Positions 13,566 through 22,900 of a DNA stretch of 64,000 bases are shown here, in pieces. The position numbers and the translations under genes are program-made. The notes below the pieces were generated by a model. That model searched no databases, was not told the origin of the DNA, and saw only the letters and a list, made by a program, of their open reading frames with translations. Numbering within the stretch: position 1 is the stretch's first letter; every line of letters starts with the position of its first letter. The stretch comes from Methanosarcina vacuolata Z-761 (GTDB lineage Archaea > Halobacteriota > Methanosarcinia > Methanosarcinales > Methanosarcinaceae), in assembly GCF_000969905.1 (NCBI RefSeq), contig NZ_CP009520.1, forward strand, positions 3,534,001-3,598,000. Reading direction: 5' to 3'.

Positions 13566-16559
13566 TCATTCTTTTTTGCTGTCGTCCCAGGTCAGCGAAA
13601 ATAGTGTGTCCAGCACGGCACGGCGGAAAGATTCGTTATCACTAAACTGCTTGAAGAACTCAGTCTCGATACTCATGCGTGCAATTGCTGCACGTTGAGC
13701 AGCCTTGTCAAGTTCAATGCGAGCGTTTTGTTTGTCCGAGTTTTTTCGGGCATTCTGGTAAGCGGTGTCTGCCAGTACCGCTGCCGGAAGTTCTTCAGTT
13801 ATCAGGTGGATAATCCTATCGGAATCAGTCCAGTGGATGCCGCCAAACTGGTCGTTAAAACTCTTGATGATATTACTGAGCCGGTCTAATTCAGGTTCAG
13901 ATTTGAACCCACCACTGCTTGCAGGCACAGGCTCGATTTCGGCATCTGAATCCGGAAGCTGGATTTTTACCACAGCCTGTTTTTCAACTCTGTAACTGTC
14001 CATATCTATGGCTTCGAGAATGCCTTTCGAGAGATCTTCTTCGATAGGGGCTGGCAGTTTGGGTACCAGGAAGTTAAGGAATATTGAGAGCTTTTCCCAT
14101 TCGGCATCTGTATATGGAAGAATCGATGCAAGGAAACCATAGGTACGGTTGAAAGCTTTTGCTTTGCCTTTGAAATCAACCTGTCCGTCTTCATCAAGCT
14201 GTTCTTTATAAACGGCTACACATACGTCAAGAATGGGATCGAGTTTATCGCGGTCAGAGCCATTGAGATAAAGTTCAACTAACTGCTCTATATCCTTAGG
14301 CGCATAGACCTGGTAGTTATCAAGGTCGGCCTTCAGGTCATGGAGCTTGTTGGGGTCAGTCTCGTCACTCAGAATTGTAGTACGGTAGTAATTTGAGAAA
14401 GCAGCCTGGATTGTATCAGTGGTATTCATGAAGTCCAGAACAAAAACGTCATGCTTCTGAGGGTGTGCCCGGTTAAGCCTTGAGAGTGTCTGAACAGCCT
14501 TGATATCAGATAGTACCTTGTCCACGTACATCGTATGCAGGAGCGGCTCGTCATAGCCGGTCTGGAATTTATCGGCACAGATTAGGAACCTGTAAGGGTC
14601 TTCTTTGATCTTTTCTTCGATCTTATTTGATGGGAAATCGTTGATCAAGGCCTCGGTAACTTTTACACCACCATATTTGCGCTCTCCTGAAAAAGCGACA
14701 ATTGCCTGATACTGGCTTTTCCTCTCGATGAGATAGTCGTGGATAGCATAATAGTACTGAATTGCGCGTTCTACCCCGTCCGTAACCACCATCGCCCTTG
14801 CCTGCCCGCCAATTTTTTTAAGCGCGATCACTTGCTCCTGAAAATGATCAACCATGATCTCAGCTTTGAGCTGGATAGCGTAGTTATGACCTTCAACATA
14901 CTTGCGGAGTTTCTTCTTCGCTTGCTTGGTATCGAATTCCGGATCGTTTTCCACAGTTTTGATAAGTTTGTAGTAACTGTTAACAGGAGTATAATAACTG
15001 AGAACGTCCAGGATGAATTCTTCCTGAATCGCCTGTTTCATGCTGTAGGTATGGAAAGGCCGGTGTTTAACCTGTTCATCTTCTTGATAAGGTTCCCCGA
15101 AGAGTTCCAGGGTTTTGTTCTTAGGAGTTGCAGTAAACGCAAAGTAGCTGGCATTTGGAAGCATTTTGCGGGCCTCCATTCGTTTTTCCAGTGCATCGTT
15201 TATGGTATCTTCGGGATCAAAAAGGGCTTCGTTCATTGCTGCCGATGTGCGCCCTCCCTGGCTGGAGTGAGCTTCATCAATTATGATTGCGAATTTACGA
15301 CCACGGTGATCCGTTCCAATTTCATCGAGGATGAACGGAAATTTCTGGACCGTGGAGATGATTATCTTTTTTCCGCCTTCAATGAACTTCCTGAGGTCGC
15401 CTGAGTGGTCGGCGTGCCCTACTGTTGAGCTTACCTGAGCAAACTGCCTGATTGTATCGCGGATCTGCTTATCGAGAACACGCCGGTCAGTGATGACAAT
15501 AATAGAGTCGAAGATTTCTTTGTCATCTTTTTTGAGGCCAATAAGCTGATGTGCGAGCCACGCAATGGAATTGCTTTTGCCACTGCCAGCCGAGTGCTGG
15601 ATAAGATATCGATTGCCTGCTCCGTGTTGACCTGCATGAGCAAGAAGTTTCCTGACTACATCGAGCTGGTGATATCGAGGAAAAATCTGCACTACCTTTT
15701 CGATTTTTTTTGTTTTCGCGTTTTTATACTCCACTACCTGCGCGTAATTTTCAAGGATATTGGTAAGGCTTTTTGGCGTGAGAATGCGCTTCCACAGGTA
15801 ATCGGTCTTGATACCATTTGGATTTGGAGGGTTGCCTGCACCGTCATTGTAGCCCTGGTTGAAGGGAAGGAACCAGGAGCTTTTGCCGCTCAGTTGTGTG
15901 CAGAACTTTACCTCCTGGTCATCCACAGCAAAATGAACCATACAACGCCCGAACTGGAAAATAAGCTCTTTTGCATCACGATCTCGTTTGTACTGTTCCA
16001 CTGCGTCTTCTACTGTCTGCTTCGTGAGGCTGTTTTTGAGTTCAAAAGTGGCTATAGGCAGCCCGTTGATGAAAAGCGCAAGGTCGAGGGCAAGTTTTGT
16101 TTCATCCCGGCTGTACCTGAGCTGTCTGGTTACGCTGAAGCGGTTCAGAGCATTGTTCACTTCGGCTTTTGTGTTTCCGGGCGTGGGAGTTCCGTAGAAG
16201 AGATCTATATTGTGAGGCCCGTGCTTTATGCCTTTGCGCAGAACGTCGATTACGCCTCGCTTAGTGATTTCCCCCTGCAAGCGGAAGAGGAATTTCTGTC
16301 GTGTTGGGCTGGAGTTCCCGAGGTCAAGGGATTCTGCCAGTTCGGGCTGTGTTGATTTCAGGAAAGCAGTCAGTTGGACAAGATCCACAGAGTACTCGCG
16401 GTTATAATCCTGCCATCGCCCGAGTATCCAGCCGGTACCACCGTAAAGAGCGCATGGTTCTCTGCCTATGTCTGTCTGTGCCTGAGAAGTTGCCGGCTTT
16501 CCGGCCATCGCTTCAACAATAAGGGTTTCGAGACCTTTTTCAGTGGTATCGGTTGGCAT
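13566..16559 (-). CDS. hsdR: Type I restriction enzyme, R subunit
   Basis: The 997-residue motor-nuclease subunit of a type I restriction-modification complex cuts unmethylated foreign DNA after ATP-driven translocation. The N-terminal PD-(D/E)xK nuclease shows ATFELKNS near residue 173. The superfamily 2 motor has Walker A SAGSGKSNS near 325, the DEAH box IIIDEAHSSQ near 426, and motif VI QTLSRLNRAHPQK in the second RecA domain. The C-terminal part is helical. It is the last gene of the operon, two bases after hsdS. All key residues are present, so it is probably active. Confidence 0.95.
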   Translation of the reverse strand: MPTDTTEKGLETLIVEAMAGKPATSQAQTDIGREPCALYGGTGWILGRWQDYNREYSVDLVQLTAFLKSTQPELAESLDLGNSSPTRQKFLFRLQGEITKRGVIDVLRKGIKHGPHNIDLFYGTPTPGNTKAEVNNALNRFSVTRQLRYSRDETKLALDLALFINGLPIATFELKNSLTKQTVEDAVEQYKRDRDAKELIFQFGRCMVHFAVDDQEVKFCTQLSGKSSWFLPFNQGYNDGAGNPPNPNGIKTDYLWKRILTPKSLTNILENYAQVVEYKNAKTKKIEKVVQIFPRYHQLDVVRKLLAHAGQHGAGNRYLIQHSAGSGKSNSIAWLAHQLIGLKKDDKEIFDSIIVITDRRVLDKQIRDTIRQFAQVSSTVGHADHSGDLRKFIEGGKKIIISTVQKFPFILDEIGTDHRGRKFAIIIDEAHSSQGGRTSAAMNEALFDPEDTINDALEKRMEARKMLPNASYFAFTATPKNKTLELFGEPYQEDEQVKHRPFHTYSMKQAIQEEFILDVLSYYTPVNSYYKLIKTVENDPEFDTKQAKKKLRKYVEGHNYAIQLKAEIMVDHFQEQVIALKKIGGQARAMVVTDGVERAIQYYYAIHDYLIERKSQYQAIVAFSGERKYGGVKVTEALINDFPSNKIEEKIKEDPYRFLICADKFQTGYDEPLLHTMYVDKVLSDIKAVQTLSRLNRAHPQKHDVFVLDFMNTTDTIQAAFSNYYRTTILSDETDPNKLHDLKADLDNYQVYAPKDIEQLVELYLNGSDRDKLDPILDVCVAVYKEQLDEDGQVDFKGKAKAFNRTYGFLASILPYTDAEWEKLSIFLNFLVPKLPAPIEEDLSKGILEAIDMDSYRVEKQAVVKIQLPDSDAEIEPVPASSGGFKSEPELDRLSNIIKSFNDQFGGIHWTDSDRIIHLITEELPAAVLADTAYQNARKNSDKQNARIELDKAAQRAAIARMSIETEFFKQFSDNESFRRAVLDTLFSLTWDDSKKE

Positions 16560-16561
16560 GT

Positions 16562-17959
16562 TTATTCTTCCTCTGGCTCACTTTCAAGCTCTTCTTCAGC
16601 CGTTTCTTCGTCTCCGGCAAATTCGTCTTCGAGAACTTCTGTTTCATCGGTTTCTTCAGGTAGATTCGCCGCTGCCTCTCTCACGTCTAGTTTGCCAGTT
16701 ACAACGTCAGCTATCAGGCGGGTGCGGTATTCACGTAAAAGAGAAATTCCTTGGTTATACGCATGAATTGCATGTTCTAGTTCACTAGTTGCATTGTAAA
16801 TTTTATCAAGAATCGCTTGCTGTTCAACAATTGGAGGCCGAATAATAGGTATGCTAAGGAATTGTTCGGGATACAAGCGGAGGCGTGAAGAACGGATACC
16901 AGTTGAACGACAAACATACTCAGCTACATAAGGCTTTATTCGCAACAATAAGTCTATGAACTGAGGAAGAAATGCATCTTTTTGAATAGGCCTGTAAACT
17001 GCATAGGAAGGGCTTACGATACCAGTCTGTCGTGCAATACCAAGTGCCGCCATCCAAGCCCACATAGTGTTAATAACAAGATCGCCTTCTCTACAAAGCT
17101 TATGACCCACATAAGACTCGGCCATAAACATCGTTATGTTCTTTTCAGATCTTGGTGTAACACCTGTAATATGTGAGACGGAAAGCAATTCTTCAGAGCC
17201 CGTAGAAGAACGCTCGTCAACTTCTCGATAATACCACTTGGCTGGTTTTACTTCCCAATGCTCTGGTATCTCCCCTAACCACTCTATCCCCGAAGGCTTG
17301 AGCTTAACATTGGGATCAAGCCCACGGGTGACAGCTTGATGGATAATTGCCTGCTTCTGCTCCTCCAGCAGCTTGATTAATTTCTTTTTTGCAAGGATAT
17401 AGTGCCGAATGCGTCGGTCTATGTGATCTAGATACCGGACGATGGCGGATTGTTCGGAGAGAGGAGGAACCGGGCATGGAAGATACTTGAAATCACGCCA
17501 ATCAAGATTTTGACGAAGCCCAGAACCACGTCCATAGAAAATTTTCATCAGGTCATAAGTGTGAAGAAGGAGATGACCATACTCCGGTATTAGAAGCTTC
17601 TGTGTTTGAAAACACATATATGCAGAAGTGATTATGCCTTTCGTCTTAGCAAAACCAAACCTCAGGCTGTTTTGATCGTTTTGAAGATCAGTCGATCGGA
17701 TTATGATATCATTTGGCTCAATAATTTGATATGTCTCAAATGATTCAGGAACTAGACCATGCAACTTCTCAGGAGGTTTGATAACTATCTGTCCATAGCT
17801 GAGGGAAAGTACTGTTTTTTCTAGAAGCCCGATATTAGGCACTTTCTTTTCAGTAAAGCATGCACGTCCAGGCAGTTGTTTCCAATGCTCCGGCACATCT
17901 CCTATCCAAGGTATGCCTGAATCTTTGTATGCTGGATAGGGTTTGAGGGCGTGGATCAT
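16562..17959 (-). CDS. hsdS: Type I restriction-modification specificity subunit
   Basis: The 465-residue DNA-recognition subunit sets the two half-sites of the target. Two target-recognition domains start with the same kind of motif: GIPWIGDVPEHWKQLP (near residue 15) and GIEWLGEIPEHWEVKP (near 225). Each is followed by a conserved helical spacer (PPLSEQSAIVRYLD and RPPIVEQQAILDKI). The last 35 or so residues are unusually acidic (ending EEELESEPEEE). It overlaps the DUF262 gene by four bases (ATGA) and abuts hsdR. Tail function is unknown. Confidence 0.93.
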   Translation of the reverse strand: MIHALKPYPAYKDSGIPWIGDVPEHWKQLPGRACFTEKKVPNIGLLEKTVLSLSYGQIVIKPPEKLHGLVPESFETYQIIEPNDIIIRSTDLQNDQNSLRFGFAKTKGIITSAYMCFQTQKLLIPEYGHLLLHTYDLMKIFYGRGSGLRQNLDWRDFKYLPCPVPPLSEQSAIVRYLDHIDRRIRHYILAKKKLIKLLEEQKQAIIHQAVTRGLDPNVKLKPSGIEWLGEIPEHWEVKPAKWYYREVDERSSTGSEELLSVSHITGVTPRSEKNITMFMAESYVGHKLCREGDLVINTMWAWMAALGIARQTGIVSPSYAVYRPIQKDAFLPQFIDLLLRIKPYVAEYVCRSTGIRSSRLRLYPEQFLSIPIIRPPIVEQQAILDKIYNATSELEHAIHAYNQGISLLREYRTRLIADVVTGKLDVREAAANLPEETDETEVLEDEFAGDEETAEEELESEPEEE

Positions 17960-19791
17960 TTATCCACTTCCCGTAGAAGATCTTCTGGAGTCCAGATGCG
18001 CTTGGCGAGTTGAAGGTAAAGCGCTCCACGTTCATCAAGATCTTTTTTCTTGAACTGCACATGTGCCTTAAACGGCAAGCCGCTATCTTGCACAAAACGC
18101 AGGAAACCTGAATTATGATCATAGCACTGAGGATGCAAAGAGCGAGCGAGAAGGTTTAATTCTTGGGTGTTATAATGTGGCAGTTTTTCCTCATAAGCTA
18201 AGTCACCATAACTGGCGTTAAAACTCTTAGGTAGAAGTAACAGCCCACCTATGCGGTTGCGGTACTCGGCGAAATCAGCGTACTGGCTGAACTCATCAAT
18301 ATGCCTCTCGTGATGGTCAGCCCATATGTGTTCTATTTCATAGCGTTCCTTTCCTTCTTTAACATACTCAATGTAACGCGAGGTTTTTCCGGACTGTATT
18401 TCCACATAGTCAGTCAGGCGGGCTAAAACACGGTGCAGAGAACGACGATTCTGCTGATGAACACGTAAAGAAGTATTGCTCTCAAAAGTTTCTTTCTCTT
18501 TGCACAGGATTTCATAGAGCTTGCATGCCAGCGGTTCAGGGTCCAACCCACGTATATCACGCATGATGAGGAACATAGAATACTGCATGGTGGAATAAGC
18601 AATGCTTCGGAAGTTCCACAAGCGCCAAGTGAGCAGAATATCTAAGAAGCGACTTACAATACGTAGCTTTCTTCTCACAACTTCGTCTTTGTCACTGGGA
18701 CGAAGTGGAGCAAGTAACAGCATATATTGTAGTGTGAATCCATTCTGGGCATTATAGAGAACGCACTCCAGTCCATCAACTGACTTGTGTGATGCCTCTA
18801 AGAGACGCAGGTATTGACGGCTGTAAAAACCAAAATCTATTTCTATGAATCGATAAAAATCAGAGCTTTGCTTGAGCCCAATTGATTCTCTTGCATCATG
18901 CAGCCAGCGATGAAACTCAGTGCCTATGCGGTCGAAGTCTTCGGACTTTGCACCTTTCTTGCGTTCACGAATCTTGGTAGCGTACTGGCTACGCAGCCAG
19001 GCTTTAAAACAGTCCGATTCTACATCCTTGCCTGCTTCGTTTAGCTCGCGGATTCTTTCACGCCAACGGTCGTTGGCAGAAATACGTTTGGATGTATTAT
19101 CGATGTTAGCCAACAGGTATCCCTTGAGCATTTCCGTATTACTGAGAGACAGGCCGCGGTCATTCATTGTCTCAAAAATTGTATAAGCATCATCGTCGGA
19201 GTAAGCAGTTATCTCAACAAGATGCACGTTTTCCAGCAACCAGTCTATGAAGTACGGCAACGCATTATCACACAACTCTTCGGGGAAGCAAGCCTCAAGA
19301 TCTTGATAGCGCTGATAAAGATTCTGCACTGACTCTGTGCAGTCAGTGACGTCAAAGGGCTGTCCTTCGTATAGAGCTTCCATGCAAGCTGTCCGATCTT
19401 CAACATAAATATTGAAAGATTTTTGGCCGAATTTCTCGGAAACTATCATCTCATCTACATTAACTTGGTCTTTACGGCCATTTTGTAGATTACGCAACAG
19501 GATGAGTAGCAATGTGAGGCTAGTAAGGCGTTGCTGACCATCAACGATGTAATTGAGATTGTCCTTCTTGCTGATAATAATTGAACCAAGAAAGTAGTGT
19601 GGGTATTCAGCGACTTTGTCGCGTGGGTGATCTGGCTGATATTCTTCAAGGAACTTCCCGCTCAAGTCAGCAACCAATTCTTGTATATTCTTTTCACGCC
19701 AATTGTACTCCCGCTGGTAATAGTCGATAGAGTACTTTACTCCCTTGAGCAGACTGCGGACTGTTTTGGCATCTCCTCTTATTTCTCTCAT
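17956..19791 (-). CDS. DUF262 / DUF1524 (GmrSD-like) protein embedded in the type I operon
   Basis: The 611-residue protein carries the DUF262 signature YIVDGQQRLTSLTLLL near residue 83; this ParB-like motif is linked to nucleotide hydrolysis in the GmrS half of GmrSD. Near residue 480 it has a His-containing nuclease motif EIEHIWADHHE followed by NRIGGLLLLPKSFN, typical of the DUF1524 HNH-like nuclease. GmrSD enzymes cut modified phage DNA. It lies between hsdM and hsdS with four-base overlaps on both sides, so it is translated with the R-M genes. A supporting or backup defence role is inferred from this nesting. Confidence 0.88.
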   Translation of the reverse strand: MREIRGDAKTVRSLLKGVKYSIDYYQREYNWREKNIQELVADLSGKFLEEYQPDHPRDKVAEYPHYFLGSIIISKKDNLNYIVDGQQRLTSLTLLLILLRNLQNGRKDQVNVDEMIVSEKFGQKSFNIYVEDRTACMEALYEGQPFDVTDCTESVQNLYQRYQDLEACFPEELCDNALPYFIDWLLENVHLVEITAYSDDDAYTIFETMNDRGLSLSNTEMLKGYLLANIDNTSKRISANDRWRERIRELNEAGKDVESDCFKAWLRSQYATKIRERKKGAKSEDFDRIGTEFHRWLHDARESIGLKQSSDFYRFIEIDFGFYSRQYLRLLEASHKSVDGLECVLYNAQNGFTLQYMLLLAPLRPSDKDEVVRRKLRIVSRFLDILLTWRLWNFRSIAYSTMQYSMFLIMRDIRGLDPEPLACKLYEILCKEKETFESNTSLRVHQQNRRSLHRVLARLTDYVEIQSGKTSRYIEYVKEGKERYEIEHIWADHHERHIDEFSQYADFAEYRNRIGGLLLLPKSFNASYGDLAYEEKLPHYNTQELNLLARSLHPQCYDHNSGFLRFVQDSGLPFKAHVQFKKKDLDERGALYLQLAKRIWTPEDLLREVDK

Positions 19792-21932
19792 CTACTATCT
19801 CTCCCTATGATTTCATCCAGCAGCCCATCGGTCTCTTTCTCAAGCGCTAGAATATCTGCACGGATTTCCTCAAGAGAACGCAACGGCTGAGGCTTGTAGA
19901 AGTAACGGGTAAAACTGATCTCATACCCGGTTTTTATGCTGCTCTCTTCGATCCAGGCATCCGCAGCATATGGGAGTACCTCGCGCTGGATAAAAGCCTC
20001 TATGCCTCCTTCCTCCAGCAACGGCACCTGTTCAGTATCGCGAAGTTCTGTATCAGGCTCATATTCTACCACACAGAGCTTGCCGTTCACAGTTGCCTCA
20101 AAACGACCATGCAGAGGGTCAGCCTCAGCTTTTCCGGGTTTATACACCTTTTTGATAACAGGTACAGCCAGCTCGTCTTTCCTGGCAAGGCTGTTCTGTA
20201 GAATTTTGAGCCGTTTGGATGTGAGTTTGACTCCGGCCTTGCTCGCCAGGGTCTCGACAGAAGAGAGGAAAGTATTGAAATCATTATGTGGACCTGGACC
20301 AAGCTGAACTGCAGCCATATCGATAAGTGTGGCAAGATGCTCTTCCCCGACCTCTATACAGGTCTTTCTGAAGTTGGCGGTCGCATCTAGTGTCAGATCA
20401 ATAGCAAGACGTAATGGCCTTTCGACTGTCACTTTCCAGTACCCAAAAGCAGCATTTGGGAAAATTTTAGATTGCTCGGATTCTTCAAAAGCGAGAAAGG
20501 TATCACAGATCTTCTGGACATCCTCATCAGACAGCTCACAGTTTTTCTTGCCCAGGTTCTTGCGAAGAGATACGTACAACTGCGTTGCATCGATAAGCTG
20601 AACTTTACCCTGTCTGTGTTCTGGCTTGCGGTTTGTTAGAACCCATATATAGGTCGCAATGCCGGTGTTATAGAACATATTCAGAGGCAAGGCGACAATC
20701 GCTTCCAGCCAGTCATTTTCAATGATCCACCTGCGAATGTTACTCTCACCCTGGCCTGCATCGCCAGTAAAAAGTGAAGAACCATTGTGAACTTCAGCGA
20801 TTCGGCTTCCGAGTCTAGTATCATGTTTCATTTTCGAAAGCATGTTGACCAGAAATAGCATCTGCCCGTCACTAGAACGTGTGAGTAACGAATATTCTGG
20901 ATCGTCTGCATGTTCTATAACAAACCGCAGGTCTTTAATGCCATCTTTTCCACCCATCCTTTCAAGGTCGCTCTTCCAGCTCTTACCATAGGGCGGGTTT
21001 GAAAGCATAAAGTCGAACTCGCGGGCCGGAAAAGCATCGTTGGATAGGGTCGAATACTCAGGTCCTCCAACAAGGTTGTCTGCTGCGTCGCCTTCGCCCT
21101 TGAGCAGAAAATCAGCCTTAGCAATAGCATAGGTTTCGGCGTTGATCTCCTGGCCATACAGATGTGTTGCAACCTGTTTTTCGTGTTCTTCTGCGAGCTG
21201 TTTCAGTTCTTCTTCAGCCACGGTCAGCATACCGCCGGTTCCACATGCCCCGTCGTAAAGCAGGTATGTTCCTGATTCAATCCGGTCGGCCACAGGAAGG
21301 AAGATCAGCCTTGCCATAAGCTTTACAGCATCGCGTGGAGTCCAGTGCTCGCCGGCCTCCTCGTTATTTTCCTCATTGAAACGCCTTAAAAGCTCTTCAA
21401 AGATCGTACCCATACCGTGGTTGTCAAGACCAGGATATTTCACTGAGTCGTCGCCATTCATAACCGGATCTGGACTCAAGTTTATCGACGGGTCAAGAAA
21501 CTTTTCGATTAACTTGCCGAGCACATCAGCCTTGGAAAGACGTGGAATCTGGTTTCTGAACTCAAAATTGTCAAGAATATCCTGGACGTTAGGAGAAAAA
21601 CCGTCAAGGTAAGCTTCAAAGTCGGCCTTTAGCTGCTGCTGGCTTGCTCTGGAACGCAGATCCCTCAGGGTGAATTTCGATGTGTTATAGAAAGCCTGCC
21701 CTGCAGCCTCGCGTAATGGCTGGTCCTGGTTTTTGATGTCTGCCCCATCGAGAAGTGATTTCATATCGAGAACAGATTGTTTTGTAGGTTCAAGCACCGC
21801 ATCCAAACGTCTCAGAACAGTCATAGGTAGGATTACATCACGGTACTTACCACGGACATAGAGATCTCGCAGCACATCGTCTGCAATTCCCCAGATGAAA
21901 TTAGTGATCCAGTTTAAGTCGTTTTCAATCAT
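19788..21932 (-). CDS. hsdM: Type I restriction-modification methyltransferase subunit
   Basis: The 714-residue N6-adenine methyltransferase subunit protects host DNA and is needed for restriction. The N-terminal helical HsdM domain (TNFIWGIADDVLRDLYVRGK) is followed by the SAM-binding motif DGACGTGGM near residue 225 and the catalytic NPPYGKSW near 311. A C-terminal extension continues to residue 714 and ends with a helical tail that likely contacts hsdS. It is the first gene of the four-gene minus-strand operon. A TATA-like AAATATAAAC at about 21958-21968 lies 25-35 bases upstream, suggesting a short leader. Confidence 0.95.
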   Translation of the reverse strand: MIENDLNWITNFIWGIADDVLRDLYVRGKYRDVILPMTVLRRLDAVLEPTKQSVLDMKSLLDGADIKNQDQPLREAAGQAFYNTSKFTLRDLRSRASQQQLKADFEAYLDGFSPNVQDILDNFEFRNQIPRLSKADVLGKLIEKFLDPSINLSPDPVMNGDDSVKYPGLDNHGMGTIFEELLRRFNEENNEEAGEHWTPRDAVKLMARLIFLPVADRIESGTYLLYDGACGTGGMLTVAEEELKQLAEEHEKQVATHLYGQEINAETYAIAKADFLLKGEGDAADNLVGGPEYSTLSNDAFPAREFDFMLSNPPYGKSWKSDLERMGGKDGIKDLRFVIEHADDPEYSLLTRSSDGQMLFLVNMLSKMKHDTRLGSRIAEVHNGSSLFTGDAGQGESNIRRWIIENDWLEAIVALPLNMFYNTGIATYIWVLTNRKPEHRQGKVQLIDATQLYVSLRKNLGKKNCELSDEDVQKICDTFLAFEESEQSKIFPNAAFGYWKVTVERPLRLAIDLTLDATANFRKTCIEVGEEHLATLIDMAAVQLGPGPHNDFNTFLSSVETLASKAGVKLTSKRLKILQNSLARKDELAVPVIKKVYKPGKAEADPLHGRFEATVNGKLCVVEYEPDTELRDTEQVPLLEEGGIEAFIQREVLPYAADAWIEESSIKTGYEISFTRYFYKPQPLRSLEEIRADILALEKETDGLLDEIIGRDSR

Positions 21933-22557
21933 TTTGTAGCCTTGAAGTTGTGCTCAGTTTATATTTCCAAGAGAATTTCGGTTAGCCCTTTATCTTACTG
22001 TTTTCAGGATTTTCTATTCAAGTATGTATAGTAACCGTTTTAACTTTTTCTTTTCGGTTTTGAAGTTCCACAATAAGCGGGGTTTCCGTGTGAAGCTGAA
22101 ATGACACGGATTTCAAATGTGCGATGAAGTTGCCTCGCCCACAAGCCAATATTTATTTAAAAGAAAAACGAGAACTTTATGAGATAAATATAACAGAAAA
22201 TACTAAATAGTAGCCCACCATGTTAATCTATAGACACATAGCACAATTTTTCATGGCTCTAAATATCGAATTTTTTTCTAGCGGTGAACTTCCCTCTATC
22301 TATCAGTCTTATAACTATATAATAAATATGATGGTGAACAGTATAGAAAATTTTACTGGTTGGAAGAAAACAAAAAGCTTAACCTGGAAGCTGCAAACTC
22401 AAGGAAATTGCTATTTTCCGGTTCAGACAAGTATATTTTTTTCGACTTTCAAAAAACTTTAGTTTTCTAATTTCTAATTTTTAATTTATGAAATGGCTTT
22501 TAATTTGTACCATGAACCTGGAACTTTTTAAAAGCTATACCCTTAATGTTAACAGGC

Positions 22558-22740
22558 GAAAAGTATATACTTGTTAACAATTGTATATTAAAGAATTCTT
22601 ATCAACGCAGATCGATTAAGTACTGCGTTCACATCTGTAAAATTAATATCCTCTGGTTGCGGTTCTGGAAAGTCGGTTAAAAGTCGGTTAAATATGACCG
22701 GAAATCCCTCTTTCCGGCAAAACCGCAGAAAATCACATCA
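22558..22740 (+). promoter_or_regulatory. Structured spacer upstream of pycB with promoter-like sequence
   Basis: The gap 21933-22900 has no credible gene. AAGTATATAC near 22561 looks like a TATA box. After it come a 7-bp hairpin AACGCAG/CTGCGTT (22604-22610 with 22623-22629), a short direct repeat AGTCGGTTAA (about 22671-22690), and a hairpin CCGGAAA/TTTCCGG (22698-22717). This could be a long pycB leader or a separate small RNA. A second TATA-like AAGTATACTA lies close to pycB, near 22841. Confidence 0.4.
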
Positions 22741-22900
22741 AAACCACAACCTGAGGACTTATACATTTTACTCAAACGGATCAAAATCTTAACCCGGATA
22801 ATTCCGGAATATCAAAAGAAACCCCGAAAATAATCGTTCAAAGTATACTATCAAGAATATTAAATCCGGTTATTTTGATTCGACTTTAAGAGGTTCATCC

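Noticed and set aside
14739-16355. Long plus-strand frames opposite hsdR (up to 268 codons)
   Set aside because: They lie antisense to a gene with full type I motif set and have no protein-like motifs.
22220-22462. 80-codon frame upstream of pycB
   Set aside because: No ribosome site or recognisable pattern; AT-rich spacer composition.
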